A DNA stretch of 64,000 nucleotides from Thinopyrum elongatum (lineage: Eukaryota > Streptophyta > Magnoliopsida > Poales > Poaceae). The stretch spans positions 522,625,362 through 522,689,361 of the forward strand of contig CM022297.1 of the NCBI GenBank assembly GCA_011799875.1. The letters are read 5' to 3'. Made by a program: the position numbers and the translations under genes. Below, piece after piece: positions 34,386 through 46,937 of this stretch; positions within the stretch are counted from its first letter, which is position 1, and every line of letters begins with the position of its first letter. Under the pieces are notes generated by a model, which saw only the letters and a list, made by a program, of their open reading frames with translations, did not search any database and was not told where the DNA came from.

Positions 34386-34849
34386 TTATCTCAACTGTAA
34401 TAATGCTATAGATATCTTTGCCCTGATGCTTCCTTGGTAGTCTTGTTCGGAAACAAATTTCTCTCTACAATCTATCAACATAGCCTGACAGACAAGCAAG
34501 AAGCAAGTGAGAAAACATTAAAAAAAAGAACACATTATCCCCATCAAAGGAAGCATCACTGCATCTGCATAACCAAATAAGCAACCTATCAAGCAGGCAC
34601 ATATGATATGTCTATCTTCGATCTATGTTTTCTTCCAACTAAATAGCTGCTATGACAAACTCATATTTCTAGGCATTTTCTGAGCAGCACCTATATCCTT
34701 CATGGTCATAAGACAAATGCTTAGTACTTACTCTACACTTAGTAGCAGTGAGATTACTGCCATCCATTGTTGACACCAAACTAACTGTAAAATCATTTGA
34801 TGGAAACCTCATCTCCTCGAGGGTTGCAGAATCACTGGAGCAAATCCAC
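34386..34849 (-). pseudogene. Two captured exons of an unidentified gene inside the Helitron
   Basis: Exon one (34849-34732, 118 bases) is open in one frame: acceptor TTAATAG after a T-rich tract, donor AGA|GTAAGT, protein motifs SSDSATLEEM and MDGSNLTATK. Exon two (34484-34386, 99 bases) follows a 247-base GT-AG intron (acceptor TTGTCTGTCAG). It continues in phase, with DCREKFVSEQDYQG, to a TAA at 34386-34388. Phase agreement and both splice signals argue against chance. This looks like the 3' end of a host gene, in the same orientation as the Helitron. A possible earlier exon at about 35708-35757 ends at AAT|GTAAGT with matching phase. I do not recognise the gene. Confidence 0.6.
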
Positions 34850-35126
34850 CTATTAAGTAATAAAAAGACATAAATAAACGTACAAAAAATTGCTTACTGT
34901 GAAAATTTAATATTGTTCATGAGAAAGTGTGAGACTCATGCGTATAGAAAAGCAACATCATACAGAAGCTTGGTCAATCAAATTTGACCCTACTCACAAC
35001 AAGGAAAAATAACTTCTGATTCATCCCTGCTATTCAGAACCCTCCCCATGCTGCCGCTCCCACCCCGCCATGCGACATCATCCTCGTCACGCAAAGGCTC
35101 TTCACCAGCCTCTGCAACCACACCCC

Positions 35127-35228
35127 ATGGCGGTGGCCATCGGCGCGCTTGTGCTACTTGCACTGCTTGTCGTGCTCACCTTCCTCGCTGCACACCATGC
35201 CACCATGGTGGCTGATAGGGGCGCATGA
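35127..35228 (+). CDS. 33-codon hydrophobic ORF in the Helitron (hypothetical)
   Basis: Starts MAVAIGALVLLALLVVL, a single hydrophobic segment like a signal or membrane anchor, and ends at TGA 35226-35228 in a locally GC-rich patch. It could be a captured fragment or chance. There is no other support. Confidence 0.2.
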   Translation: MAVAIGALVLLALLVVLTFLAAHHATMVADRGA

Positions 35229-36088
35229 GTGAGTGTTGTGGGAGATCGTGAGGAATAGGTTTTCCTTTAACCTAGGAATAGGGGGTGGGAAAAGCAGAGA
35301 TGTGCGTGCGTGTGGACGTATTTTTGCGGCCGTGGGTTTTCTACCACGATTTTTTTGGGTGCATGAACATTGACATAACTACCAAGTTTTCTTGAAGCTT
35401 TCTCTCTAGCCTTTGAGAGAAAAAGCAGGGTTAGGAAAAGCTAGCACGAGCCTTGAAATCACACATCAATTCCTAACTAAGGCATGAAAAGCTAACCATT
35501 AAATCCTATGGTACATGCAACTCATTATTTATTGATTGTAAAGATGGTCCTAGGGTCATTCTTACTGTTCTGCATTATAGAAAATTATCTCACAAAGATG
35601 GAATTTCCCTTGAACAGTAGTCAGTTTAGAAGTTGGGTAGATATCAAAACCAAAATATTGAAGCCAGGCACACCAAAAAAGATGCACTTACATTCCCAAG
35701 CTGGTCGATGATAGTAAAATTGAACATTGGTTGTTAGACTAATGATACTAACAATGTAGAACACATGTTCTATGTCTTAAACACCGAGGGGGGCATTCTT
35801 ACTATTGTTTGGCCAGCTTTAGCAATTTCCTCCCAATCTCCCACTTTCTCCTTACTATCCATCGTATTTTCCCCTCAGTTGACAGCTAACAACATCATGC
35901 ATGCAACAAAGAAAGAGCAGTGGAGGGGAGTGGACAGGAACTGAAAGGAGAGGAAGGAGGGAGAGCAGAACATACCTCGCTAGACCTGACATGGTGGCCG
36001 GTGAAGTGCCGGAGCAGTGAAGTCCTGATCCTATCTAGTGGGTGTTCATAGTCGGGCCACTATACACCTCATATGGTGACGACATCGC

Positions 36089-36320
36089 ATGCCCTTACAA
36101 AAATTGAACAACAATCAAAGGTTTCTCTCAGTTGTTGTTGCCCTCGTTACTGTTTTCACTAATGCCTTGAATTCTACACCACAAGGATTTACTCCAACTT
36201 CTTCATGTAACCCTGAAGAGTTGTTGAACCATTCAACATCACATGAAAGGACAAATAGTAAACGGTTAAGAAAAAAGAGGGGTATCAATTTCTGTTTTTT
36301 CAACAACCGGAACATGTTAA
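36089..36320 (+). pseudogene. Coding-like stretch interrupted by Copia-3
   Basis: An open frame from 36089 encodes a protein-like sequence (QGFTPTSSCNPEELLNHS, RLRKKRG). A neighbouring frame that could be joined by a slip in the A6 run near 36271 reads across the Copia-3 insertion site when the GTTAA duplication is taken into account, and stays open until 61836 (motif SWTYVPPARK). It lies antisense to the Helitron. No family is recognised. Confidence 0.3.
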
Positions 36321-38087
36321 TGAAGGAAACATGCCCTAGAGGCAATAATAAAGTTGTTATTTTATATTCCTTATTCATGATAAATATTTATTATTCATGC
36401 TAGAATTGTATTGATCGGAAACCTAAATACATGTGTGAATACATAGACAAACACTGTGTCCCTAGTGAGCCTCTACTTAACTAGCTCGTTGATCAAAGAT
36501 GGTTAAGGTTTCCTAACCATGTACATGAGTTGTGATTTGATAACGGGATCACATCATTAGAAGAATGATGTGATGGACAAGACCCATTCGTTAGCTTAGC
36601 ATAATGACCGTTCAGTTTTATTGCTACTGCTTTCTTCATGTCAAATACATATTCCTTTGACTATGAGATTATGCAACTCCCGGATACCGGAGGAATGCCT
36701 TGTGTGCTATCAAACATCACAACGTAACTGGGTGATTATAAAGATGCTCTACAGGTATCTCCGAAGGTGTCTGTTCGGTTGGCATAGATCGAGATTAGGA
36801 TTTGTCACTCCGAGTATCAGAGAGGTATCTCTGGGCCCTCTCGGTAATGCACATCATAAGAAGCCTTGCAAGCAAAGTGACTAATGAGTTAGTCACAGGA
36901 TGATGTATTACGGAACGAGTAAAGAGACTTGCCGGTAACGAGATTGAACTAGGTATGAAGATACCGACGATCGAATCTCGGGCAAGTAACATACCGATGG
37001 ACAAAGGGAATAACGTATGTTGTCATAACGGTTCGACCGATAAAGATCTTCGTAGAATATGTGGGAGCCAATATGAGCATCCAGGTTCCGCTATAGGTTA
37101 TTGACCGGAGAAGTGTCTCGGTCATGTCTACATAGTTCTCGAACCCGTAGGGTCCGCACGCTTAACGTTCAATGAAAATTTAGTATTATATGAGTTATGT
37201 GATTTGGTGACCGAATGTAGATCGGAGTCCCGGATGAGATCACGGACATGACGAGGAGTCTCGAAATGGTTGAGAGGTAAAGATTTATATATAGGACGAT
37301 GGTATTCGAACAACGGAAGTGTTCCAGAGGGCACCGGGTACATATCGGGTCACCGGAAGGGGTTCCGCGCACCCCCGGCAAAAGATATGGGCCTAATGGG
37401 CCAAGAGGGGAAACGCAGCAGCCAGCAGGGGCTGCTGCGCCCCCCATATGGGCCACACTAGAGGAGAAGGAAAGAGGGGAAGAGAGAAGGAAGGGGAGGG
37501 GTTCAGCCTCCCCCTTCCTTCCCTCCTCCCTCCTCTTTCCTTCCCCCTCCGGTAAATAAGGGAGGGGCGCACCACTTGGGAAACCCCAAGTAGGATTCGG
37601 ATCCTACTTGGGGCGCCCCATGGCAGCCTCTCCTCCCCTCCCACCTATATATATGTGGGGAGGGGGGCGCCTAGAACACACAACATCAACTGTTAGCCGT
37701 GTGTGGCGCCCCCCTCCACAGATTACACCCTCGGTCATATTATCGCGGTGCTTAGGCGAAGCCCTGCGCGGATCACTTCACCATCACCGTCACCACGCCG
37801 TTGTGCTGATGGAACTCATCTACTTCCTCGACACTTTGCTGGATCAAGAGTTCGAGGGACGTCATCGAGCTAAACGTGTGCAGAACTCAGAGGTGCCGTA
37901 CGTTCGGTGCTTGATCGGTCGGAACGAGAAGAAGTTCGACTACATCAACCACGTTGTCAAACGCTTCCGCTTTCGGTCTATGAGGGTACGTAGACACACT
38001 CTCCCCCTCTCGTTGCTATGCATTTCCTAGATGGATCTTGCGTGAGCGTAGGGATTTTTTTGAAATTGCATGCTATGTTTCCCAACA
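36321..38087 (+). repeat. LTR-e: 5' LTR of Copia-3
   Basis: 1767 bases, TGAAGGAAACATGCCC...GTTTCCCAACA, with a palindrome around 37583-37612 (CCAAGTAGGATTCGGATCC). It is the same subtype as LTR-f and LTR-g. Confidence 0.95.
37646..37654 (+). promoter_or_regulatory. TATA box of LTR-e
   Basis: TATATATAT in the GC-rich middle of the LTR; the same motif is at 61287-61295 (LTR-f) and 63555-63563 (LTR-g). It would start the Copia genomic RNA in the 5' LTR. Confidence 0.6.
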
Positions 38088-38088
38088 G

Positions 38089-39326
38089 TGGCATCCGAGC
38101 CAGGTCTATGCGTAGATGATATGCACGAGTAGAACACAAAGTGTTGTGGGCGATGATAGTTATACTGCTTACCACCAACATCTTATTTTGATTCGGCGGT
38201 ATTGTTGGATGAAGCGGCCCGGACCAACCTTACATGACCACGTTCATGAGACCGGTTCCACCGACAGACATGCAACTAGTTTTGCATAAAGGTGGCTGGC
38301 GGGTGTCTGTTTCTCCTACTTTAGTTGAATCAAATTTGACTGCAGCCGGTCCTTGTTGAAGGTTAAAACAGCAAACTTGATAAATCACCGTTGTGGTTTT
38401 TATGCGTAGGTAAGAACAGTTCTTGCTAGAAGCCCGTAGCAGCCACGTAAAACTTGCAACAACAAAGTAGAGGACGTCTAACTTGTTTTTGCAGGGCATG
38501 CTGTGATGTGATATGGTCAAGACATGATGTGATATATGTTGTTGTATGAGATGATCATGTTTTGTAAAAGTTATTGGCAACTGGCAGGAGCCTTATGGTT
38601 GTCGCTTTATTGTATGAAATGCAAACGCCATGTAATTGCTTTACTTTATCACTATGCGTTAGCGATAGTTGTAGAAGCAATAGTTGGCGAGACGACCACG
38701 ACGCAACGATGGAGATCAAGGTGTCGAGCCGGTGACGATGGAGATCATGACGATGCTTTGGAGATGGAGATCAAAAACACGAGATGATGATGGCCATATC
38801 ATGTCACATATTTTGATTGCATGTGATGTTTATCTTGTGTGCATCTTATTTTGCTTAGTACGGCGGTAGCATTATAAGATGATCCCTTATCTAAATTTCA
38901 AGGTATAAGTGTTCTCCCTGGGTATGCACCGTTGCGATAGTTCGTCGTGTTGAGACACCACGTGATGATCAGGTGTGATAGACTCTACGTTCAAATACAA
39001 CGGGTGCAAGACAGTTTTGCACATGCGGAATACTCGGGTTAAACTTGACGAGCCTGGCATGTACAGACATGGCCTCAGAACACTGGAGACCGAAAGGTCG
39101 AACGTGAATCATATAGTAGATATGATCAACATAGAGATGTTCACCATTGATGACTACTCCATCTCACGTGATGATCGGACATGGTTTAGTTGATTTGGAT
39201 CACGTATCATTTAGATGACTTGAGGGATGTCTATCTAAGTGGGAGTTCTTAAGTAATTTGATTAATTGAACTTAATTTATCATGAACTTAGTCCTGATAG
39301 TTTTTGCATATCTATGTTGTAGATCA
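38089..39326 (+). other. Copia-3 primer-binding site and leader
   Basis: TGGCATCCGAGCCAGG begins at 38089, one base after the LTR, and is a mutated tRNA-iMet primer site. The leader runs to the gag ATG at 39327 and holds a 72-codon reading frame. Confidence 0.85.
38975..39193 (+). CDS. 72-codon leader ORF of Copia-3 (hypothetical)
   Basis: Same length, start (MIDSTFKYNG) and end (DDRTWFS) as the Copia-2 leader frame at 25275-25493. The start lies about 350 bases upstream of gag. No known domain. Shared with Copia-2, broken in Copia-1. Confidence 0.4.
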   Translation: MIDSTFKYNGCKTVLHMRNTRVKLDEPGMYRHGLRTLETERSNVNHIVDMINIEMFTIDDYSISRDDRTWFS

Positions 39327-39485
39327 ATGGCCCGTGCTACCGTTCCCTTGAATTTTAATGCGTTCCTAGAGAAAGCTAAGTTGAAAGATGATGGTAGCAA
39401 CTACACAGACTGGGTCCGTAACTTGAGGATTATCCTCATTGCTGCACAGAAGAATTATGTCCTTGATGCACCGCTAGGTGAAATG
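39327..39485 (+). pseudogene. Copia-3 gag, N-terminal fragment
   Basis: 53 codons from the gag start (MARATVPLNF...) to the Athila insertion after LDAPLGE. The gene resumes at 46588. The 5-base duplication AAATG/AAAGG (39481-39485, 46583-46587) marks the insertion. Confidence 0.92.
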
Positions 39486-41073
39486 TGCTACTTCTTGAGC
39501 TTGTGTTGGTTTTTCCCTTGAAGAGGAAAGGTTGATGCAGCAAAGTAGAGTAAGTATTTCCCTCAGTTTTGAGAACCAAGGTATCAATCCAGTAGGAGAC
39601 AACACGCAAGTCACCGAATACCTGCACAAACAATCAAACAACTTGCACCCAACACGATAAAGGGGTTGCCAATCCCTTCACGGTTATTTGCAAAAGTGAG
39701 ATCTGATAGAGATAGATAAAACTAAACAAAAGATAAAGTAAATATTTTTTGGGTTTTTTGGTTTATAGATCTGAAAATAAAAGATTGCAAAATAGTAGAT
39801 TGGAAAGTAATATGATGGAAAATAGACCCGGGGGCCATAGGTTTCACTAGAGGCTTCTCTCAAGATAGAAAATAATACGGTGGGTGAACAAATTACTGCC
39901 GAGCAATTGATAGAAAAGTGCAAAATTATGACGATATCTAAGGCAATGATCATGAATATAGGCATCACGTCCGTGTCAAGTAGACCGACTCCTACCTGCA
40001 TCTACTACTATTACTCCACACATCGACCAACTCCTGCCTTCATCTAGAGTATTAAGTTATGAAGAACAGAGTAACGCATTAAGAAAGATGACATGATGTA
40101 GAGGAATTAACTCAAGCAATATGATGAAAACCCCATCTTTTTATCCTCGATGGCAACAATACAATATGTGCCTTGCTGCCCCTACTGTCACTGGGAAAGG
40201 ACACCGCAAGATTGAACCCAAAGCTAAGCACTTCTCCCATTGCAAGAAAAACCAATCTAGTTGGCCAAACCAAATCGATAGTTCGAAGAGACTTGCAAAG
40301 ATATCAAATCATGCATAAAAGAATTCAGAGAAGATTCAAATAATATTCATAGATAAGCTGATCATAAATCCACAATTCATCGGATCTCGGCAAACACACC
40401 GCAAAAAAGTATTACATCGAATAGATCTCCAAGAACATCGAGGAGAACGTTGTATTGAGAATCAAAGAGAGAGAAGAAGCCATCTAGCTACTAACTATGG
40501 ACCCGTAGGTCTGAGGTAAACTACTCACGCTTCATCGAAAGGGCAATGGTGTTGATGTAGAAGCCCTCCGTGATCGAATCCCCCTCCGGCAGGATGCCGG
40601 AAAAGACCCCTAGATGGGATCTCACGGGTACAGAAGGTTGCGGCGGTGGAAAAGTCTTTTCGTGGATGCCTCTGGTGGTTTGGGCATATAAGAGTATATA
40701 TAGGCGAAAGAATTAGGTCAGGAGACGCACGAGGGGCCCACAAGGGTGGGGGGCGCGCCCTACCCCCTTGGGCGCACCCTCCGTCCTTGTGGCCGCCTCG
40801 TGGCTTCTCTGACTTGCACTCCAAGTCCTCTGGTTTCCTTTTGGTCCAAGAAAGATCATCGCGAAAGTTGTATTCCGTTTGGACTCCGTTTGGTATTCCT
40901 TTTCTGCGAAACTCAAAAACAGGGAAAAAACAGGAACTGGCACTGGGCTCTAGGTTAATAGGTTAGTCCCAAAAATAATATAAAATATCATATTAATGCA
41001 TATAAAACATCCAAAATAGATAATAAAATAGCATGGAACAATCAAAAATTATAGATACGTTGGAGACGTATCA
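39486..41073 (-). repeat. 3' LTR of the Athila-type element
   Basis: 1588 bases, starting TGCTACTTCTTGAGC on the plus strand and ending GGAGACGTATCA. Confidence 0.93.
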
Positions 41074-43887
41074 AGCATCCCCAAGCTTAATTCCTGCTCG
41101 TCCTCGAGTAGGTAAATGATAAAAACAGAATTTTTGATGTGGAATGCTACCTAACATATTATCCATGTAATTTCTTTATTGTGGCATGAATGTTCAGATC
41201 CGTATGATTCAAAACAAAATTATAATATTGACATAAAAATAATAATACTTCAAGCATACTAACAAGATAATTATGTCTTCTCAAAATAACATGGCCAAAG
41301 AAAGCTTATCCGTACAAAATCATATAGTCTGGCTATGCCCCATCTTCATCACACAAAATACTCAAATCATGCACTACCCCGGTTTTAGCCAAGCAATTGT
41401 TTCATACTTTAGTATTCTCAAACTTTTTCAACTTTCACGCAATACATGAGCGTGAGCCATGGACATAGCACTATAGGTGGAATAGAAGGTGGTTGTGGAG
41501 AAGACAAAAAGAGGGAGATAGTCTCACATCAACTAGGCGTATCAACGTGCTATGGAGATGCCCATCAATAGATATCAATGTGAGTGAGTAGGGATTGCCA
41601 TGCAACGGATGCACTAGAGCTATAAGTTTATGAAAGCTCAAAAGAAAACTAAGTGGGTGTGCATCCAACTTGCTTGCTCATGAAGACCTAGGGCAATTTG
41701 AGGAAGCCCATCGTTGGAATATACAAGCCAAGTTCTATAATGAAAAATTCCCACTAGTATATGAAAGTGACAACATAGGAGACTCTTTATCATGAAGATC
41801 ATGGTGCTACTTTGAAGCACAAGTATGGAAAAAGGATAGTAACATTGCCCCTTCTCTCTTTTTCTCTCATTTTTTTTCTTCTTCTTTTTTCTTTCTTCTT
41901 TTTTTCCTTTCTTCTTTTTTTTCTTTCACTTTTTTTTTCTTCCTTTCTTTTCTTTTTTTTTCTTTTTTTTCGTCACATGGGACAATGCTCTAATAATGAA
42001 AATCATCATACTTCTATTTACTTACAACTCAAAATTTACAACTTGATACTAGAACAAAATATGACTCTATATGAATGCCTCCGGTGGTGCACCGAGATGT
42101 GCAATGAATCAAGAGTGACATGTATGAAAGAATTATGAACGGTGGCTTTGCCACAAATACGATGTCAACTACATGATCATGCAAAGCAATATGACAATGA
42201 TGATGCGTGTCATAATAAACGGAACGGTGGAAAGTTGCATGGCAATATATCTCGGAATGTCTATGGAAATGCCATAATAGGTAGGTATGGTGGCTGTTTT
42301 GAGGAAGGTATATGGTGGGTTTATGGTACCGGTGAAAATTGCGCGGCACTAGAGAGGCTAGCAAAGGTGGAAGGGTGAGAGTGCGTATAATCCATGGACT
42401 CAACATTAGTCATAAAGAACTCACATACTTATTGCAAAAATCTATTAGTCATCGAAACAAAGTACTAGACGCATGCTCCTAGGGGAAGGGTTGGTAGGAG
42501 TTAACCATCACGCGATCCCGACCTCCACACAAAGGATGACAATCAAAAAATATCTCATGCTCCGACTTCGTTACATAACGGTTCACCATACGTGCATGCT
42601 ACGGGACTCACAAACCTTAACACAAGTATTTCTCAAATTCACAACTACTCACTAGCATGACTCTAATATCACCATCTTCATATCTCAAAACAATCATAAG
42701 GAATCAAACTTCTCATAGTATTCAATTCACTTTATATGAAAGTTTTTATTATATCCCTCTTGGATGCCTATCATATTAGGACTAAATTTATAACCAAAGC
42801 AAATTACCATGCTGTTTTAAAGACTCTCAAAATAATATAAGTGAAGCATGAGAGTTCATCAATTTCTATAAAATAAAACCACCGCCGTGCTCTAAAAAGA
42901 TGTAAGTGAAGCACTAGAGCAAAATTGCCTAGCTCAAAAGATATAAGTGAAGCATAAAGAGTATTCTAATAAATCACGATTCATGCGTGTCTCTCTCAAA
43001 AGGTGTGTTTAGCAAGGATGATTGTGGCAAACTAAAAAGCAAAGACTCAAATCATACAAGACACTCCAAGCAAAACACATATCATGTGGTGAATAAAAAT
43101 ATAGCCTCAAGTAAAGTTACCGATAGACGAAGACGAAAGAGGGGATGCCTTCCGGGGAATCCCCAGGCTTAGGCTCCTGGTTGTCCTTGAATATTACCTT
43201 GGGGTGCCTTGGGCATCCCCAAGCTTAGGCTCTTGCCACTCCTTATTCCATAGTCCATCAAATCCTTACCCAAAACTTGAAAACTTCACAACACAAAACT
43301 CAACAAGAAATCTCATAAGCTCCGTTAGTATAAGAAAATAAATCACCACTTTTGGTACTGTTGTGAACTCATTCTTTATTTATATTGGTGTAATATCTAC
43401 TGTATTCCAACTTTTCCATGGTTCATACCCCCCGATATTACCCATAGATTCATCAAAATAAGCAAACAACACATAGAAAACAGAATCTGTCAAAAACAGA
43501 ACAGTCTGTAGCAATATGGAAATCTCGAATACTTCTGTAACTCCAAAAATTATGAAAAATTAGGACGACCTAAGAAATTTGTTTATTAATCTTCTGCAAA
43601 AAGAATCAACTCAAAATCGCGCTTCTATGAATTATAAAAATTATTTTCCTGGGCGCAAAAGTTTCTGTTTTTCAGCAAGATCAAATCAACTATCACCGTA
43701 AGCTATCCCAAAGGTCTTACTTGGAACAAACACTAATTAAAACATAAAACCACATCTAATCAAAGGCTAGATGAATTATTTATTGCAAAACAGAACCTAA
43801 AAAGCAAAACCAAAAATAAAATTGGATTGCCTCCCAACAAGCGCTATTGTTTAACGCCCTTAGCTAGGCATAAAAACAAGAATAGAT
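41074..43887 (-). other. Interior of the Athila-type element, non-coding
   Basis: No retrotransposon protein is detectable. It includes short CATCCCCAAGCTTAGGCTC-type repeats near 43160 and 43212 and a pyrimidine tract at 41850-41970. Confidence 0.7.
41850..41970 (+). repeat. ~120-base polypyrimidine tract
   Basis: Almost pure T and C on the plus strand (purine on the element's sense strand), broken by only a few A. Such tracts can adopt triplex structure; no function is shown. Confidence 0.85.
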
Positions 43888-44739
43888 CTAAGTATAATCG
43901 TAATAGTGATAAGGCAAATCTCGAAAACTCATCTCATACTCCCTTCGCTCAGCAGCAAGTTTTCTTTGTGGTAAGCAAAAGTAATCGAAAGGGCTAAATT
44001 TAATAGGGTAAGAATCCCCAAGATCAATTTCGGGAGGAATAGGTTCCTCCTTCGGCCCCTCATATTGTATAACCAACTCATCATTATAAGCATTCTTTTG
44101 GAAAAAAGTCATCAGCTTGTGTCCAAGAGAGAAACCTAATCCATTGTTTTGTATAGCAAAATTATCATTAAGCTCAGAAATCTTATCAACTAAAACATCG
44201 GTAGGGACTCTCTTTCTTAAATTTTCATTATAAGCAACAGGATCTAGAGATCATAAACGCATTATGTCCTCTTGATTAAAAAGAATTCCTTCTATGGGAG
44301 GACGACCACCATCTACCTTATAATGCGCAAAAATTTCACTAGCTTCTTTCATAATAAATCTAAACTCATGTGCTAGGAATATAGTAGCGGCGCGCTTAAC
44401 AGAAGAATGCTCAATATTAGAAAACTCTAGGAAAGTCCTTTGAATGGATGGATGCATATGAACAAATTGTCTTTCAAGTTCAACTATGAGCAAAGATATA
44501 GCATCCGCGAGACTACTAGTTTTATGGAGAATAGATCCTCCCAAAGTGGGAAGCGCACCGGCACAAGTAAAGAAATCTTGAATAACCCCTTTTCCAATAA
44601 TATTGCCGCTGCCTATGCGAAGTTTTTTAGTGTGCAAGGTAGTAGATTCTTCATGAAGATTAGTATTAGCAAAAGCATTGAAGTTTCCCCCATCGTTACT
44701 ATTATCCTTTTCAGCGATAACCTCCCCAATTTTAGACAT
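43888..44739 (-). pseudogene. Single ORF of the Athila-type element (gag-position protein)
   Basis: From an ATG at 44739 (MSKIGEVIAEKD) the frame covers 284 codons to 43888, with one TGA at 44251-44253. It begins about 230 bases inside the primer site, where gag normally starts. Motifs: FFTCAGALPTLGGS and SPFDYFCLPQRKLAAERREY. I do not recognise a Gag fold. It may be a family-specific protein of non-autonomous elements. Confidence 0.55.
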
Positions 44740-44966
44740 GGTGGCAGCAACAAATCTAGCAAATCGAATAAACCGAAGGCAAGCAAAGAAGACGAACGAA
44801 AAAGGGGCGGAGAAAGGGCAAAGAGAGAGGCGAAGAAAAGGCAAACTTTTCGAAAATCGTTTTAGAAGTGGGGGAGAGGAAAACAAGAGGCGAATGGCAA
44901 ATAATGTAATGCGAAAGATGAGAGTTTATGATGGGTACTTGGTATGTCTTGACTTGGTGTAGATCT

Positions 44967-44983
44967 CCCCGGCAACGGCGCCA
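44967..44983 (-). promoter_or_regulatory. Primer-binding site of the Athila-type element
   Basis: TGGCGCCGTTGCCGGGG on the minus strand, 11 bases inside the 5' LTR. This is the tRNA-Asp-type primer site typical of plant Athila elements. Confidence 0.85.
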
Positions 44984-44994
44984 GAAATTCTTCC

Positions 44995-46582
44995 TGCTAC
45001 TTCTTGAGCTTGCGTTGGTTTTTCCCTTGAAGAGGAAAGGGTGATGCAGCAAAGTAGAGTAAGTATTTCCCTCAGTTTTGAGAACCAAGGTATCAATCCA
45101 GTAGGAGACAACACGCAAGTCACCGAATACCTGCATAAACAATCAAACAACTTGCACCCAACGCGATAAAGGGGTTGTCAATCCCTTCACGGTTATTTGC
45201 AAACGTGAGATCTGATAGAGATAGATAAAACTAAACAAAAGATAAAGTAAATATTTTTGGGTTTTTTGGTTTATAGATCTGAAAATAAAAGATTGCAAAA
45301 TAGTAGATTGGAAAGTAATATGATGGAAAATAGACCCGGGGGCCATAGGTTTCACTAGAGGCTTCTCTCAAGATAGAAAATAATACGGTGGGTGACCAAA
45401 TTACTGCCGAGCATTTGATAGAAAAACACAAAATTATGACGATATCTAAGGCAATGATCATGAATATAGGCATCACGTCCGTGTCAAGTAGACCGAAACG
45501 ATTCTGCATCTACTACTATTACTCCACACATCGACTGACTCTTGCCTGCATCTAGAGTATTAAGTTCATGAAGAACAGAGTAACGCATTAAGAAAGATGA
45601 CATGATGTAGAGGAAATAACTCAAGCAATATGATGAAAACCCCATCTTTTTATCCTCGATGGCAACAATACAATACGTGCCTTGCTGCCCCTATTGTCAC
45701 TGGGAAAGGACACCGCAAGATTGAACCCAAAGCTAAGCACTTCTCCCATTGCAAGAAAAACCAATCTAGTTGGCCAAACCAAATCGATAGTTCGAAGAGA
45801 CTTGCAAAGATATCAAATCATGCATAAAAGAATTCAGAGAAGATTCAAATAATATTCATAGATAAGCTGATCATAAATCCACAATTCATCGGATCTCGGC
45901 AAACACACCGCAAAAAAGTATTACATCGAATAGATCTCCAAGAACATCGAGGAGAACGTGGTATTGAGAATCAAAGAGAGAGAAGAAGCCATCTAGCTAC
46001 TAGCTATGGACCCGTAGGTCTGAGGTAAACTACTCACGCTTCATCGGAAAGGCAATGGTGTTGATGTAGAAGCCCTCCGTGATCGAATCCCCCTCCGGCA
46101 GGACGCCGGAAAAGGCCCCTAGATGGGATCTCACGGGTACAGAAGGTTGCGGCGGTGGAAAAGTCTTTTCGTAGATGCCTCTGGTGGTTTGGGCATATAA
46201 GAGTATATATAGGCGAAAGAATTAGGTCAGGAAACACACAAGGGGCCCACAAGGGTGGGGGCGCGCCCTACCCCCCTAGGCGCGCCCTCCGTCCTTGTGG
46301 CCGCCTCGTGGCTTCTCTGACTTGCACTCCAAGTCCTCTGGTTTCCTTTTGGTCCAAGAAAGATCATCGTGAAAGTTTTATTCCGTTTGGACTCCGTTTG
46401 GTATTCCTTTTCTGCGAAACTCAAAAACAGGAAAAAAAACAGGAACTGGCACTGGGCTCTAGGTTAATAGGTTAGTCCCAAAAATAATATAAAATAGCAT
46501 ATTAATGCATATAAAACATCCAAAATAGATAATATAATAGCATGGAACAATCAAAAATTATAGATACGTTGGAGACGTATCA
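44995..46582 (-). repeat. 5' LTR of the Athila-type element
   Basis: 1588 bases, equal in length to the other LTR and differing by scattered substitutions and compensating small indels. Confidence 0.93.
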
Positions 46583-46587
46583 AAAGG

Positions 46588-46901
46588 CCTGCTGCAGGAG
46601 CAGATGCTGATGTTATGAACGTCTGGCAAGCTCGATCTGATGACTACTCGATAGTTTAGTGTGCCATGCTTTACGGCTTAGAATCGGGACTTCAAAGATG
46701 TTTTGAACGTCATGGAGCATATGAGATGTTCCAGGAGTTGAAGTTAATATTTCAAGCAAATGCCCGAGTTGAGAGATATGAAGTCTCCTACAAGTTCTAT
46801 AGCTGCAAGATGGAGGAGAACAGTTCTGTCAGTAAACACATACTCAAAATGTCTGGGTATCATAATCACTTGACTCAGCTGGGAGTTAATCTTCCAGATG
46901 A
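46588..46901 (+). pseudogene. Copia-3 gag, middle fragment
   Basis: Continues from RPAAGADADV to LTQLGVNLPD at the CACTA-B insertion. A TAG at 46657-46659 stands where both minus-strand Copia copies have CAG (Gln). Confidence 0.9.
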
Positions 46902-46937
46902 CACTACTAGGAAAAGGGCTATAGCTGATATGGACAT

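Larger units (their letters stand above)
39486..46582 (-). mobile_element. Non-autonomous Athila-type Gypsy retrotransposon
   Basis: Two LTRs of 1588 bases each (39486-41073, 44995-46582) in direct orientation, read TGATACGTCTCC...AGTAGCA on the minus strand. The primer site (minus strand TGGCGCCGTTGCCGGGG) is at 44983-44967 and a PPT-like AAGCTTGGGGATGC lies beside the other LTR at about 41074. The target duplication is AAATG/AAAGG with one mismatch. The 3.9-kb interior has one decayed ORF and no protease, reverse transcriptase or integrase. Size and structure resemble Sabrina-like elements; the name is a guess. Confidence 0.9.
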
